Positions 1-10,787 of a DNA stretch of 64,000 bases are shown here, piece after piece. Position 1 is the stretch's first letter. Each line of letters begins with the position of its first letter. Under the pieces are notes generated by a model, which ran no database searches, had not been told where the DNA came from, and saw only the letters and a list, made by a program, of their open reading frames with translations. Origin of the DNA: Rhodobacteraceae bacterium DSL-40 (lineage in GTDB: Bacteria; Pseudomonadota; Alphaproteobacteria; Rhodobacterales; Rhodobacteraceae); the NCBI GenBank assembly GCA_003258405.1, contig QKPN01000021.1:1-64000 (forward strand), written 5' to 3'. The translations under genes and the position numbers were made by a program.

Positions 1-2023
1 TGACTGAGTTTTGAATCAGGCTCTTAGAGAGCAATTTCTGCGTCTGATTTGATGCAATTCCCGCAAGGAAAGCTTCATCCGCAATTTTTTCCGCCATATA
101 GCGCTCCGCGCGCATCCTGATCGCCAGCGATAGCACCACCTTGCTCAAGAGGAGCAACCCTGGAGGTCGTGCCTCAGCAGCGTCACCCACCTCGTCAATC
201 AGATCAATCACCTTCTTTTCAGGTTCATGGGACGCGCCGCACTCATCGCACTCTTTTCTAAATATGTCATCGAGATCGGCTACTTTCAGAGTGTCCGTGT
301 CACGCTTCCAGTGAACCATTGATGTAAGGGTGATGTAATGCGCGGCGGTCTCGCCTCGGCTGAATTCCACCAAGTTGCGGAGAAATGGAATGCAGGCAAC
401 CTTTTTCGCGTCATCTAGGAAGAACCAGCCCTTCCAGTCTTTCACGAAGATGTTCTTGATACCCGACGCCTTCTCAAGAACGATGCCGGTGTCCGACTTT
501 TGAGCCATCAGGCAATTGCTGTAAGTGACAAAACGCCCTTCGATTGTCCGCAAAAAATCAAAATTGTGCGTCAAGATAATCTGTTTAAAAATATCATTTT
601 CGCTAATGTCGCGAAGATACTGAACAATCGCATATTTGTTCTGATAATCAAATGAATCTGCGATGTCATCTACTACGATCAGAGTGTCCTGTTTGTTTTC
701 CACCCTTGTCTGAATTTCGAAGATCACGTTTAAAATGTAGAGGGCCTTGCGCTCCCCTGTGCTCAGAGCCTGAAGGAGGTTTTTACGATCAATCTCGACG
801 GGGCCGTCTCCATCGTCGTAGGTAAAGCCGAGATCAATGAAATCCTCTCTGCCAAGTATGACTTTGGTTTTGTTTTTCGCCTCCAGCTTGAATGGCACAC
901 TGAAGCGGCTATTAAATATGTCGATAGCCTCTTGCCACTTGGTTGCCTGCTTGCTGGCTTCATCCTCGATTTCTTTCTTGCGGACCTCTGCTTTTTCGTA
1001 TGTCTCCATGAGCGCGAGATAAGCCTCCTCGTGCTTCTTTAAGTATGATTTCAGGACGTTTTCCTTGAAGAGGTCGAGATTGTCGAGATGTGGAAGTATG
1101 TGCTCGTTTCTCTGAAGATATGTCCGCAATGAGCGAACATCAACGTTCTTTCCTAGCTGCTTATCAACAGCATCGAACGCCTTTCGAAGTTTGTTATCTT
1201 TGAGTATATCATTTTTTTCTTTTGTAATTAGGTCAACAAGCTGTTCCTGATTTTTGATCTCAATACTCTTATCTACAGACCTGAGCGTTGCTGTGTGTCC
1301 AGCCCTGAAGAAGCCGTTTGCGTTAAGATTTCTCGCGATCTCCTCTGCGTTATAATAGTCGAATGTTCCTTTTTGAAAGTAGGTGGATTTATCTAGAAGT
1401 TCATTGTATCTTGTAATGTAATCCTCAACGAGCTTGCCAAGATCTTTGGTTTTGAGTGCGTTCAACACCTTTTCGCCGAAGATCACATCGTAATTGACCT
1501 CAGCAAACGGAGCGTCTGTCTGCTTTGTGAGTTCGGCTTTAATGCGGGTCAATGCTCCCTCAAGGTCATCGCTCGTCTTCATGAACGCGCTGGAGATTTC
1601 CCGCTCGAGGTTGGCCCTCGATCCGGCCTGCTTCTTCACGAGATCTAGTAGCGTGCCTTTCGCCTTCTCCGTGTCGGAAACAAGCTTCGCGTACTCCTCC
1701 CGCCGGCCTGCGTCGACAAGCAGGGTACAAGTTCTCTCCGATAGGCCAAATTCTTCGTCGTAGGGGAGGACGACCAAGACGCGATCCATCGCTATCGCCT
1801 GACCATCCTCATCAACTACAATGCACTTGGCTTCCCGTTCAGGATATATGCGGTCGCCTGGCTGATTGCCTCCTTGCAAGTCTTTGAAAGTCTTTGCCAG
1901 TGACGATTTCATCATGCCATTGGGTGCATAGATTGCGTATGCGCTGCGCTTCTCGAAATCGAAGTCGTACTTTAGCGTCCTTATGCCATAGCAGTGCTCA
2001 AGCTCGACTTTGACGCACTTCAT
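1..2023 (-). CDS. RecF/SMC-like ABC ATPase, partial (3' end outside window)
   Basis: The frame opens with ATG at 2023 behind GGAGATAAAGGG and stays open to the left edge, so at least 674 residues are present and the C-terminus is missing. I see a Walker A-like loop, APNGMMKSS, with Lys39 and a Met where glycine normally precedes the lysine. A long charged helical region follows (about 105-400), then an ABC signature (LSTGERKAL, from residue 420), a Walker B ending in Asp452-Asp453, a switch histidine (His486 in ILTHNFDF) and a Cys592-x-x-Cys595 pair. This order is that of ABC-type ATPases with a coiled-coil insertion (RecF, RloC/PrrC and related accessory ATPases). The gene is visibly AT-richer than its neighbours, which suggests acquisition. 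A defence role is inference only. The partner, if any, lies left of the window. Confidence 0.8.
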   Translation of the reverse strand, partial: MKCVKVELEHCYGIRTLKYDFDFEKRSAYAIYAPNGMMKSSLAKTFKDLQGGNQPGDRIYPEREAKCIVVDEDGQAIAMDRVLVVLPYDEEFGLSERTCTLLVDAGRREEYAKLVSDTEKAKGTLLDLVKKQAGSRANLEREISSAFMKTSDDLEGALTRIKAELTKQTDAPFAEVNYDVIFGEKVLNALKTKDLGKLVEDYITRYNELLDKSTYFQKGTFDYYNAEEIARNLNANGFFRAGHTATLRSVDKSIEIKNQEQLVDLITKEKNDILKDNKLRKAFDAVDKQLGKNVDVRSLRTYLQRNEHILPHLDNLDLFKENVLKSYLKKHEEAYLALMETYEKAEVRKKEIEDEASKQATKWQEAIDIFNSRFSVPFKLEAKNKTKVILGREDFIDLGFTYDDGDGPVEIDRKNLLQALSTGERKALYILNVIFEIQTRVENKQDTLIVVDDIADSFDYQNKYAIVQYLRDISENDIFKQIILTHNFDFLRTIEGRFVTYSNCLMAQKSDTGIVLEKASGIKNIFVKDWKGWFFLDDAKKVACIPFLRNLVEFSRGETAAHYITLTSMVHWKRDTDTLKVADLDDIFRKECDECGASHEPEKKVIDLIDEVGDAAEARPPGLLLLSKVVLSLAIRMRAERYMAEKIADEAFLAGIASNQTQKLLSKSLIQNSV

Positions 2024-2242
2024 CCCTTTATCTCCTCAGGCCAGCCGAGATGGCATCATGGCGGCTTGGCGAGATGCGGTAAAGCGGAGCATGGACGTAA
2101 TCTATGCTATAAAAAGTGAATAGAGGGGCCGACTGGACCGCTTGTTCAATGCCTGCGCTCTCGCGGCGCTGAAATGCCCGTCAAACATAGTTTTAATGAT
2201 ATGTTTACCACTTTATTCAAACAAATCAGTGCGTTGATTTGC
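2024..2242. other. AT-rich intergenic region without a gene
   Basis: This stretch separates the divergently oriented upstream end of the ATPase gene from the hairpin after hisI. It is AT-rich and contains TATA-like words near 2109-2116, so the ATPase promoter probably lies here. I could not identify a convincing -35/-10 pair or an open frame. Confidence 0.4.
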
Positions 2243-2277
2243 TTTTCACGGTGAAACGCCCTGTTTTCACCGTGAGG
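2243..2277. repeat. Paired-palindrome hairpin, copy 1
   Basis: CACGGTGAAA (2247-2256) and TTTCACCGTG (2265-2274) form a perfect 10-bp stem with an 8-base loop. Each arm is itself nearly palindromic (TTCACSGTGAA), and the arm centres are about 21 bp apart. It lies 16 bp beyond the hisI stop. The same design recurs at 31095-31129, directly after another stop codon. No U-tract follows, so it may be an atypical terminator, an mRNA-stabilising hairpin or a double protein-binding site. Confidence 0.6.
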
Positions 2278-2292
2278 CCGACCCCGGAAAAC

Positions 2293-2652
2293 TCAGGCCA
2301 TCGGCTCGGAGAGGATCACTTCCTCCCCGTCCCGCAGGGCCGTGTAGAAGCAGCTCCGGCGGTTGGTGTGGCAGGCGGGCCCGGTCTGCTCGACGATCAG
2401 CAGCAGGCAGTCCCGGTCGCAGTCGATCCGGAGCTCGATCAGCCGCTGGAGGTGCCCCGAGGTCGCCCCCTTCCGCCAGAGCTCGCCTCGCGAGCGCGAC
2501 CAGTAGGTCACCTCTCCGGTCTCGAGCGTGACCCCGAGGCTTTCGGCATTCATCCAGGCCATCATGAGGATTTCCCCGCTCCGATCCTGGGCGATGGCGG
2601 GGATCAGGCCCTGCGCGTTGAAACGGAGGCTTGCGGGGTCGAAGGCGGGCAT
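2293..2652 (-). CDS. hisI: Phosphoribosyl-AMP cyclohydrolase HisI
   Basis: This 119-residue protein opens the purine ring of phosphoribosyl-AMP in histidine biosynthesis. The family signature is clear: the acidic and cysteine metal site [11 protein letters not shown], followed by [13 protein letters not shown], and the substrate-binding [12 protein letters not shown] segment. I chose the ATG at 2652 because AAAGGAGGACC stands just before it. A longer frame to 2751 adds a 33-residue extension unlike the family. HisE is not fused, so this is the single-function form common in alphaproteobacteria. The gene is divergent from the Fe-S scaffold-like gene. Confidence 0.95.
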   Translation of the reverse strand: MPAFDPASLRFNAQGLIPAIAQDRSGEILMMAWMNAESLGVTLETGEVTYWSRSRGELWRKGATSGHLQRLIELRIDCDRDCLLLIVEQTGPACHTNRRSCFYTALRDGEEVILSEPMA

Positions 2653-2722
2653 GGAAAGGTCCTCCTTTCGGAGCCCTTTTCGGGCGTGAGGTTTCGGCCT
2701 ATCTAGGGGAGGAGGTCCGGGA

Positions 2723-3187
2723 ATGCAAAGGGACGCGCCCATGAGTGGCAACGAAGATCTGGTAAAGCTCTACTCTGGGCGCATTCTTGCGCTGGCGGCC
2801 GACATTCCGCATGCCGAGCGTCTGGCCGAGCCACAGGTGACGTCAAAAAAACGCTCCCCCCTCTGCGGCTCGACCGTGACCGTCGATCTCGTGCTCGAGA
2901 ACGGCCGGATCAAGGATTTCGGCCAGGACGTGAAGGCCTGCGCCCTCGGCCAAGCCTCGGCCGCCATCCTCGGCCAGCAGGCCATCGGCCGGACCCGCGA
3001 GGAGATCGAGCGCGCCCGGGACCAGCTCAAGGCCATGCTCAAATCCGAGGGCCCGATCCCCGATGCCCCGTTCGAGGGCTACGAGGTTCTCCTGCCCGCG
3101 CGGGACTACAAGAACCGCCACGCCTCGATCCTGCTTGCCCTCGAGGCCACCCTGGCGGCCTTCGACGAGGCCTGCGCCTCGGTCTGA
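2723..3187 (+). CDS. IscU/NifU-like iron-sulfur cluster scaffold
   Basis: The 154-residue product resembles the U-type scaffold domain on which Fe-S clusters are assembled. Two conserved cysteine contexts are visible, RSPLCGSTV and [12 protein letters not shown], with the typical N-terminus [16 protein letters not shown] third cysteine lies at the extreme C-terminus (EACASV). No isc or suf gene is adjacent, so its partner desulfurase must be elsewhere. The start is uncertain: ATG at 2723 has the better ribosome site (GGAGGAGGT), while ATG at 2741 gives the length usual for the family. Confidence 0.85.
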   Translation: MQRDAPMSGNEDLVKLYSGRILALAADIPHAERLAEPQVTSKKRSPLCGSTVTVDLVLENGRIKDFGQDVKACALGQASAAILGQQAIGRTREEIERARDQLKAMLKSEGPIPDAPFEGYEVLLPARDYKNRHASILLALEATLAAFDEACASV

Positions 3188-3323
3188 GGGCTTCCGGAAA
3201 ATCAGGGAAAAGGGACGCCGCACTCGTTCGGGAGATGCGGCGCCCAGGTATCGGCGCCCTTTCGGCAGGTTCCAGAGGAACAGGCAGCGGATCTGGAACA
3301 GGCGCCGCAGACGGTCCCGACCC

Positions 3324-3446
3324 TCAGTACTGGGCCGGCAGGCAGAACATTGCGATAATGGCGGAACAGATCACCGCGAGGCCCAGAACCTCTCGGATCA
3401 GAACGTCGAGATCGGTAGTCAGAAGCAGGCGAATGGCGTCTCGCAT
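3324..3446 (-). CDS. 40-residue single-pass membrane protein, predicted SOS-regulated
   Basis: A short frame from ATG at 3446 encodes 40 residues: a charged, amphipathic N-terminus (MRDAIRLLLTTDLDVLIREV), then one hydrophobic helix (LGLAVICSAIIAMFCLP). A GGGGA sequence lies 8 bases before the start. Upstream are two perfect GTTC-N7-GTTC type LexA boxes, one on each side of a TTGACC -35 element and the nearer overlapping the likely -10. The size, membrane topology and LexA control resemble SidA, the 29-residue SOS-induced division inhibitor of Caulobacter. There is no sequence basis for calling it SidA; the function is inferred from regulation and topology. Confidence 0.65.
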   Translation of the reverse strand: MRDAIRLLLTTDLDVLIREVLGLAVICSAIIAMFCLPAQY

Positions 3447-3473
3447 GGACTTATCCCCAGATCGAATCGAGTT

Positions 3474-3488
3474 GTTCCTGTAATGTTC
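3474..3488. promoter_or_regulatory. LexA box 1 (GTTC-N7-GTTC)
   Basis: The sequence GTTCCTGTAATGTTC is an exact match to the LexA operator known from Rhodobacter and other alphaproteobacteria. Read on the minus strand (GAACATTACAGGAAC), it overlaps the expected -10 region of the small membrane protein gene and lies 28 bp upstream of its ATG. Confidence 0.8.
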
Positions 3489-3504
3489 CTACTTTATTCG
3501 CAAT

Positions 3505-3510
3505 CGGTCA
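3505..3510 (-). promoter_or_regulatory. Candidate -35 element of the small SOS gene
   Basis: TTGACC on the minus strand lies between the two LexA boxes. The best -10 candidate (AACATT, about 18 bp on) sits inside LexA box 1, so LexA bound there would block RNA polymerase. Confidence 0.45.
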
Positions 3511-3519
3511 ACAGGTTTG

Positions 3520-3534
3520 GAACATTAGCGGAAC
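3520..3534. promoter_or_regulatory. LexA box 2 (GAAC-N7-GAAC)
   Basis: GAACATTAGCGGAAC is a second exact LexA operator, here in the opposite orientation to box 1. The minus-strand reading of box 1 differs from it at two spacer bases only. It lies just upstream of the -35 element and 9 bp beyond the recG stop. Two full operators for one small gene suggest tight repression. Confidence 0.8.
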
Positions 3535-3543
3535 ATGCGGCGT

Positions 3544-5634
3544 TCAGCCGACCCCGAGCATCCGGATCGCTTTTTCGCGCTCCAGCAGATGGAGCAGGAT
3601 GCGCATCGCCTGGCCGCGGGAAGAGATGAGATCGGGGTCCTGGTCGAGCAGGAGGCGCGCGTCGTCCCGCGCGAGGGCAAGAAGGCCAGCCTGGCGCTCC
3701 AGATCGGCGACGCGAAACTTCGGCAGGCCGGATTGCTGGACACCGAGCAGGTCTCCCGCCCCGCGGAGGCGCAGGTCTTCCTCCGCGATCTCGAAGCCGT
3801 CCTCGGTCCGGCGCATGGTCTCCAGCCGCGCGCGGGCGGTCTCGCCCAGCGGCGGATCGTAGAGCAGCAGGCAGGTCGACTTGCCGCTGCCGCGCCCGAC
3901 GCGGCCGCGGAGCTGATGGAGCTGCGACAGGCCGAAGGCCTGTGCGCCTTCGATCACCATGATCGTGGCATTGGGTACGTTCACCCCGACTTCGATCGCG
4001 GTGGTGGCGACGAGGAGGCGAATGCCGCCATCGGCGAAAGCGGCCATCGCCGCGTCCTTCTCGGACGGGGGCAGCTGGCCGTGCACGAGCCCCACATGTT
4101 CCGCGCCAAGCGCGAGCTTCAGGGACTCGAAGCGCTCCTCGGCCGCAGGGCCTTCGGCCGTTTCGGATTCGCCGACGAGCGGGCAGACCCAGTAGGCCTG
4201 ATGACCCTCGGCCAGCGCCTTGCGCAGATGTTCGATCACCTCACCGGTGCGGCCGGCGGAGACAAGCGCGGTCTCGACCGGCTGGCGGCCGGGGGGCTTC
4301 TCGTCGAGGATCGAGAGATCCATGTCGCCATATTGCGCGAGGGTGAGGCTGCGCGGAATGGGCGTGGCCGTCATCACGAGGATATCGGGCGCGCGGCCCT
4401 TGGCACCGAGCTCCATCCGCTGCCGCACGCCGAAGCGGTGCTGTTCGTCGACGATGACGAGGCGGAGATCGGAGAACACGACATCGGCCTGAAAGAGCGC
4501 ATGGGTTCCGACAAGAATCCGGATCTCGCCTGCGGCAAGGGCCGCAAGCTTGGCGGCGCGCTCGGACCCCTTGTCCCGGCCGGTGAGCAGCTCGATCCGA
4601 AGCCCTGCGGGCTCCACGAGCGGCGCGAGGGAGGCGAGATGCTGCCGGGCGAGGATCTCGGTCGGGGCCATCATCGCCGACTGCCCACCGGCTTCGGCAC
4701 AAGCCAGCATGGCGAGGAGCGCGACGAGGGTCTTGCCGGCCCCGACATCGCCCTGGAGCAGACGGTTCATCCGCAGCGGCGCCGCCATATCGGACGTGAT
4801 TTCGGCCACCGCGCGGGTCTGGGCCGCGGTGGGGGCGTAGGGCAGGGCGGCGAGCACCTGGGCGCGCAGGTGGCCATCGCCTACCGTCTCGAAACCCTTG
4901 GCGCGGCGGACCTTCGCGCGGGCGAGTGCGAGCGTCACCTGATGCGAGAGCAGCTCGTCATAGGCGAGCCGGATGCGGGCGGGTGCGTCGGGCTCGATAT
5001 CGGCGGCGGAAGTGGGCGCATGGGCTGCGCGGACCGCGTCGTGCCAGGAGGGCCAGCCCTCGCGGCGCAGGAGGCCCGGCTCGATCCATTCGGGGAGATC
5101 GGGGGTGCGGGCCACGGCGGATCGGGCGGCGCGGGTCATGGTGCGGAGCGTGAGGCCCTGGGTCAGCGGATAGACCGGCTCGAACTCGGGCATCTCGCCG
5201 GCCTCATCCGGCCGGAGGATGTGATCGGGATGCACCATCTGCGCAAGGCCGTCGAAGATCTCCACCCGGCCCGAAACAATACGGCGCTGGCCCGCAGGCA
5301 GGGTCCGGCGCAGCCAGTCCTCGCGGGGGTGGAAGAAGACGAGCTGAAACTCGGTGGCGGCATCGCGCACGAAGACCCGGTAGGGGCGGCCCTTCGCCGC
5401 GGGCGGCTGGTGCAGGCCGACCTCGACCTCGACGGTGGCAATGCCCGGCACGGGCAGGTCCCGGATCGTCGGGCGCAGGCGGCGGTCGATGCCGGAGGCC
5501 GGGAGTGTGAGGAGGAGATCGGCGGGCTTGGTGATGTCGAGCCGTTCGAAGAGCTTCGCCGTCTTCGGCCCGACGCCATCAAGGCTGGTGAGATCGGAGA
5601 AGAGCGGAAAGAGGATCTCGGGGCGCGGGCTCAT
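3544..5634 (-). CDS. recG: ATP-dependent DNA helicase RecG
   Basis: At 696 residues this matches the usual length of RecG, which reverses and remodels stalled replication forks and Holliday junctions. An N-terminal wedge region contains the helix-hairpin-helix LDGVGPKTAKLFERL. It is followed by the helicase motifs GDVGAGKT (about 295-302), DEQHRFGVRQR (about 395), MTATPIPRSL and the QLRGRVGRG motif VI. The start at 5634 gives the standard N-terminus. The gene is followed by the LexA-box region that serves the small membrane protein; that region is downstream of recG and does not control it. Confidence 0.96.
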   Translation of the reverse strand: MSPRPEILFPLFSDLTSLDGVGPKTAKLFERLDITKPADLLLTLPASGIDRRLRPTIRDLPVPGIATVEVEVGLHQPPAAKGRPYRVFVRDAATEFQLVFFHPREDWLRRTLPAGQRRIVSGRVEIFDGLAQMVHPDHILRPDEAGEMPEFEPVYPLTQGLTLRTMTRAARSAVARTPDLPEWIEPGLLRREGWPSWHDAVRAAHAPTSAADIEPDAPARIRLAYDELLSHQVTLALARAKVRRAKGFETVGDGHLRAQVLAALPYAPTAAQTRAVAEITSDMAAPLRMNRLLQGDVGAGKTLVALLAMLACAEAGGQSAMMAPTEILARQHLASLAPLVEPAGLRIELLTGRDKGSERAAKLAALAAGEIRILVGTHALFQADVVFSDLRLVIVDEQHRFGVRQRMELGAKGRAPDILVMTATPIPRSLTLAQYGDMDLSILDEKPPGRQPVETALVSAGRTGEVIEHLRKALAEGHQAYWVCPLVGESETAEGPAAEERFESLKLALGAEHVGLVHGQLPPSEKDAAMAAFADGGIRLLVATTAIEVGVNVPNATIMVIEGAQAFGLSQLHQLRGRVGRGSGKSTCLLLYDPPLGETARARLETMRRTEDGFEIAEEDLRLRGAGDLLGVQQSGLPKFRVADLERQAGLLALARDDARLLLDQDPDLISSRGQAMRILLHLLEREKAIRMLGVG

Positions 5635-5742
5635 GGGGCAGGACCGATCGGCAGGGCCCCGGCGGGGCAGGCGGCGGGGCGGGCGGGCAAGCCGCGGCTC
5701 GATCCCTCATAGCGCTCCGATCGCGGTTTCGCAAAGCGGGCG

Positions 5743-6858
5743 TCAGCCCTTTTCGGCCAGGCTGCGCACAAGATTTCGGGCATCGGTGCTGAGGGTAAGA
5801 TGCAGCCCAGAGGGCGCATAGTCGATTTCCACATCGCCCTCGAACTGCGCAGCGAGCGCCTTGTCGATGAGAAAGCTTCCGAAGCCGCGCCGGGTCGGTG
5901 TCGAAACAGGCGGACCGCCATTCTCTTGCCACGTCAGGCGGAAACGTCCGGGCGTAACGGAGTTGTCGATCTCCCAGCGCACGGCAATGTGGCCGTCGGG
6001 AACGCTCAGGGCGCCGTATTTTGCGGCGTTCGTGCCGAGCTCGTGCAGCGCCATGGCAAGCGCGATCACCTGTTCGCTGCCCAGACGAATATCCGGGCCA
6101 TCGGCAGAGATCGCCCCCTCCTCATGTTCGAAGAGCGTGAGCGCGCCCTCGATCACCTGCCGGATTCCGGCGCCGATGCCACGGGTGTCGGCAAGCACGT
6201 TCTGTGCCCGGTTGAGCGAGGACAGGCGCTGGAGGATCTTGGCCTCGGCCTCCTCGAGCGTCTCCGAACTGCGGTGGGTCTGCTTGATGAGCACCGAGAC
6301 GACGGCAAAGGAGTTGCGCGAGCGATGGATGAGCTCGCGGTTGCGCAGTTGCGCCCGATGCTCGGCCCGCACGGAGTCCGAGGTTTCGATCACCGTGTCG
6401 AGCATGCCGCAGACCTTGCCGGTCTCGTCGCGTATCGGGCTGTAGCAGAAGGTGAAATAGGCGGTTTCGGCATGACCGAAGCGGGCGATCTCGAGCTCGA
6501 AATTCTCGATGAAGGTGGCCTCGCCCGCCAGGGCGCGCGCGGTCATGGGGCCGATCGTGTCCCAGGCCTCGCGCCAGATCTCCTCGAAGGGTTGTCCGAG
6601 GCAGGGGTGCTTGCGGCCGAGGATCTGGATGAAGGCATCGTTGTAGATCGAGATGAGCGTGTCGCCCCAGCAGAGGCATTTGGGAAAGGCCGAGTTAACC
6701 ATCGTGCTGATCGCGATGCGCAGCACGGGCGGCCATGTCTCGATCGGGCCGAGCGGCGTTCTTGACCAGTCATGCGCTTCGATGGCCTCGGCCATGGCTC
6801 CGCCGCCGTCGAGAAATCGATAGGGACTCTTCAGCGCATGGCTCCTTGTGAGGTGCAT
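5743..6858 (-). CDS. HWE-family sensor histidine kinase with PAS domain
   Basis: This 371-residue soluble kinase has a PAS sensor region (about 40-160, with YSPIRDETGKVCGMLDTVIE at its end), then a HWE-type dimerisation segment with the phospho-acceptor His178 in ELIHRSRNSF. An HWE ATPase follows with ALHELGTNAAKYGALS and a WQENGG motif that supplies the tryptophan-glutamate pair. No transmembrane segment is evident, so the signal is probably cytoplasmic (light, redox or ligand). No response regulator gene is adjacent, so the partner is unknown. A shorter start at codon 22 is possible. Confidence 0.88.
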   Translation of the reverse strand: MHLTRSHALKSPYRFLDGGGAMAEAIEAHDWSRTPLGPIETWPPVLRIAISTMVNSAFPKCLCWGDTLISIYNDAFIQILGRKHPCLGQPFEEIWREAWDTIGPMTARALAGEATFIENFELEIARFGHAETAYFTFCYSPIRDETGKVCGMLDTVIETSDSVRAEHRAQLRNRELIHRSRNSFAVVSVLIKQTHRSSETLEEAEAKILQRLSSLNRAQNVLADTRGIGAGIRQVIEGALTLFEHEEGAISADGPDIRLGSEQVIALAMALHELGTNAAKYGALSVPDGHIAVRWEIDNSVTPGRFRLTWQENGGPPVSTPTRRGFGSFLIDKALAAQFEGDVEIDYAPSGLHLTLSTDARNLVRSLAEKG

Positions 6859-6909
6859 CGTCCGGCGGCGTCGGATTCGGGTGCAAGATCTTTCGATGCG
6901 GCAAAAAGC

Positions 6910-9291
<2,382 letters not shown>

Positions 9292-9352
9292 CTACCGTGC
9301 ATGAAGGGATGCAGCCCAAATAGCGGCGATATCCGCAACAGGAGTTTCGAAA

Positions 9353-10201
9353 TTGAAAGTTATGCCCAGTCTCGACGATATCCGGCTGTTTCTGGCAGTG
9401 GCGGATTGCGACGGGTTGAGCGGCGCCGCGCGGGCGACGGGTACACCTCTGCCGACGCTCAGCCGCCGGATGAACGGGCTCGAGCGGCTGACCGGGCGGC
9501 GGCTCTTTCTTCGCGGGCCGCAGGGTTATCGGCTCACCGCCGAGGGGCGGGGATTGGCCGAGGAGGCCGAGGCGCTGCGGGCAGCGGCCGGGCGGATCGA
9601 GCGCTGGCAGACCGGGGCGCGGGCGAAGCTCCGCGTGCGCATCACGGCAGGCTCCTGGACCGCACGGCATCTCGCGCGCGGGATCGGCCGGGTCTGGTCG
9701 CCGGAGGATGACTGGATGCCGGAGTTTCTGGCCTCCAATGCCGTGCTCGACATCGCCCGCCGCGAGGCAGATATCGGCGTGCGCAACCGCCGCCCTGAGC
9801 AGGCCTGGATGGCTGGCCGGCGGACGCGGAACCTCACATACGGGATCTATGCTGCCGGGCCGGAGGTGGCGGGCTATGTCTCTCTCGGCGAAGGGATGGC
9901 GACTACGCCTTCGGAACGATGGCTGCGCGCGCAGCATGCCGACGAGATCGTGACGACCGCGAGCACCGGTCTGATCGCGGTCGACATGGCGCGGGCGGGG
10001 CTCGGGCGGATCGTCATGCCGTGCTTTGCCGGTGATCGTGAGCCGGGGCTCACGCGCGTTGGCCCGCCGATCGCGGCTCTCACCCATGACGAGTGGCTCG
10101 TCTGCCATCACGATGCGCGCCATGATCCGCCGATCCGGGCCGCGCTCGAGGCAGTCCGCCGGCTGCTGACGGCGCCTCAGTCCGAGGCAGAGGGCCGGTA
10201 A
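9353..10201 (+). CDS. LysR-family transcriptional regulator
   Basis: The 282-residue protein has an N-terminal winged helix (SLDDIRLFLAVADCDGLSGAARATGTPLPTLSRRMNGLE, described here by its ends) and a periplasmic-binding-protein-like effector domain. It begins with TTG at 9353, which is preceded at good spacing by AGGAG (9340-9344). An in-frame ATG at 9362 has no ribosome site at the usual distance. It is divergent from ligA, so its target is not obvious, and no metabolic gene is co-oriented downstream. The effector is unknown. Confidence 0.85.
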   Translation: MKVMPSLDDIRLFLAVADCDGLSGAARATGTPLPTLSRRMNGLERLTGRRLFLRGPQGYRLTAEGRGLAEEAEALRAAAGRIERWQTGARAKLRVRITAGSWTARHLARGIGRVWSPEDDWMPEFLASNAVLDIARREADIGVRNRRPEQAWMAGRRTRNLTYGIYAAGPEVAGYVSLGEGMATTPSERWLRAQHADEIVTTASTGLIAVDMARAGLGRIVMPCFAGDREPGLTRVGPPIAALTHDEWLVCHHDARHDPPIRAALEAVRRLLTAPQSEAEGR

Positions 10202-10787
10202 GTGTGCCGGACGCTGCCCTCGGGATTGTGGATGACGAATTCGCGGCTGTCCCAGGTCGGACGGTTGCTCTGTGAGCTGCTCAAGCTGCGCGGCCTCGGC
10301 ATTCCTCATTGGGGGGCTAGGCAGCAGGCCAGATCAAGGCGTACGGGAGCGCTGCGCTTGGCAAGCGGATTTATCCGGCCGGTGATCCCGGGAAGTATCA
10401 TGGGCAGCGCGTGCCAAGCGGTGTGTCGATGATCCGGAAACAGGCCGCGGTGCCGCTCTGCGGGATCAGGATAGAGCCCGGATGAAGCCCGGCAGGAACG
10501 CGCCCCAGCCAGTGGTGCTGCCCGGCAAGAGAGACGATCTCCAAACTCTACGTCTGGAGATCGGCAGATGGAGGGCGGCGAGGGAGGAGACGTCTGTCCT
10601 GCGGCCGCTCGGGCTCGGCGTCTGCTCCAGGTAGAGCCAGGCGTGGCGCGCGGCGCCTCCTTGGCGCAAACGCGAATGACCCGGAGTCGCACCGGCCGGA
10701 GCCGGGCGTCTTCCGGGGAAAGCACGCTCTGGTTTCAGGCAGAGAAAGATCCTGCGGTCCGAGCCGCAGGGGTCGGTCGGGGCCGCC
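10202..10787. other. 586-bp region with no supported gene
   Basis: Between the LysR gene and ctrA no frame resembles a protein I recognise. Short minus-strand frames have protein-like stretches (for example GQHHWLGRVPAGLHPGS around 10480) but are broken by stops, so the region may hold a decayed gene. It contains one strong inverted repeat at 10535-10563. Confidence 0.5.
10535..10563. repeat. Perfect 9-bp inverted repeat
   Basis: CGATCTCCA and TGGAGATCG flank an 11-base spacer in the non-coding region downstream of ctrA. It could form a hairpin in RNA from either strand. No U-run follows, so terminator function is uncertain. Confidence 0.45.

Noticed and set aside
3535-5712. 725-residue plus-strand frame
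   Set aside because: It is antisense to recG, which has every helicase motif. The frame is a GC-bias shadow.
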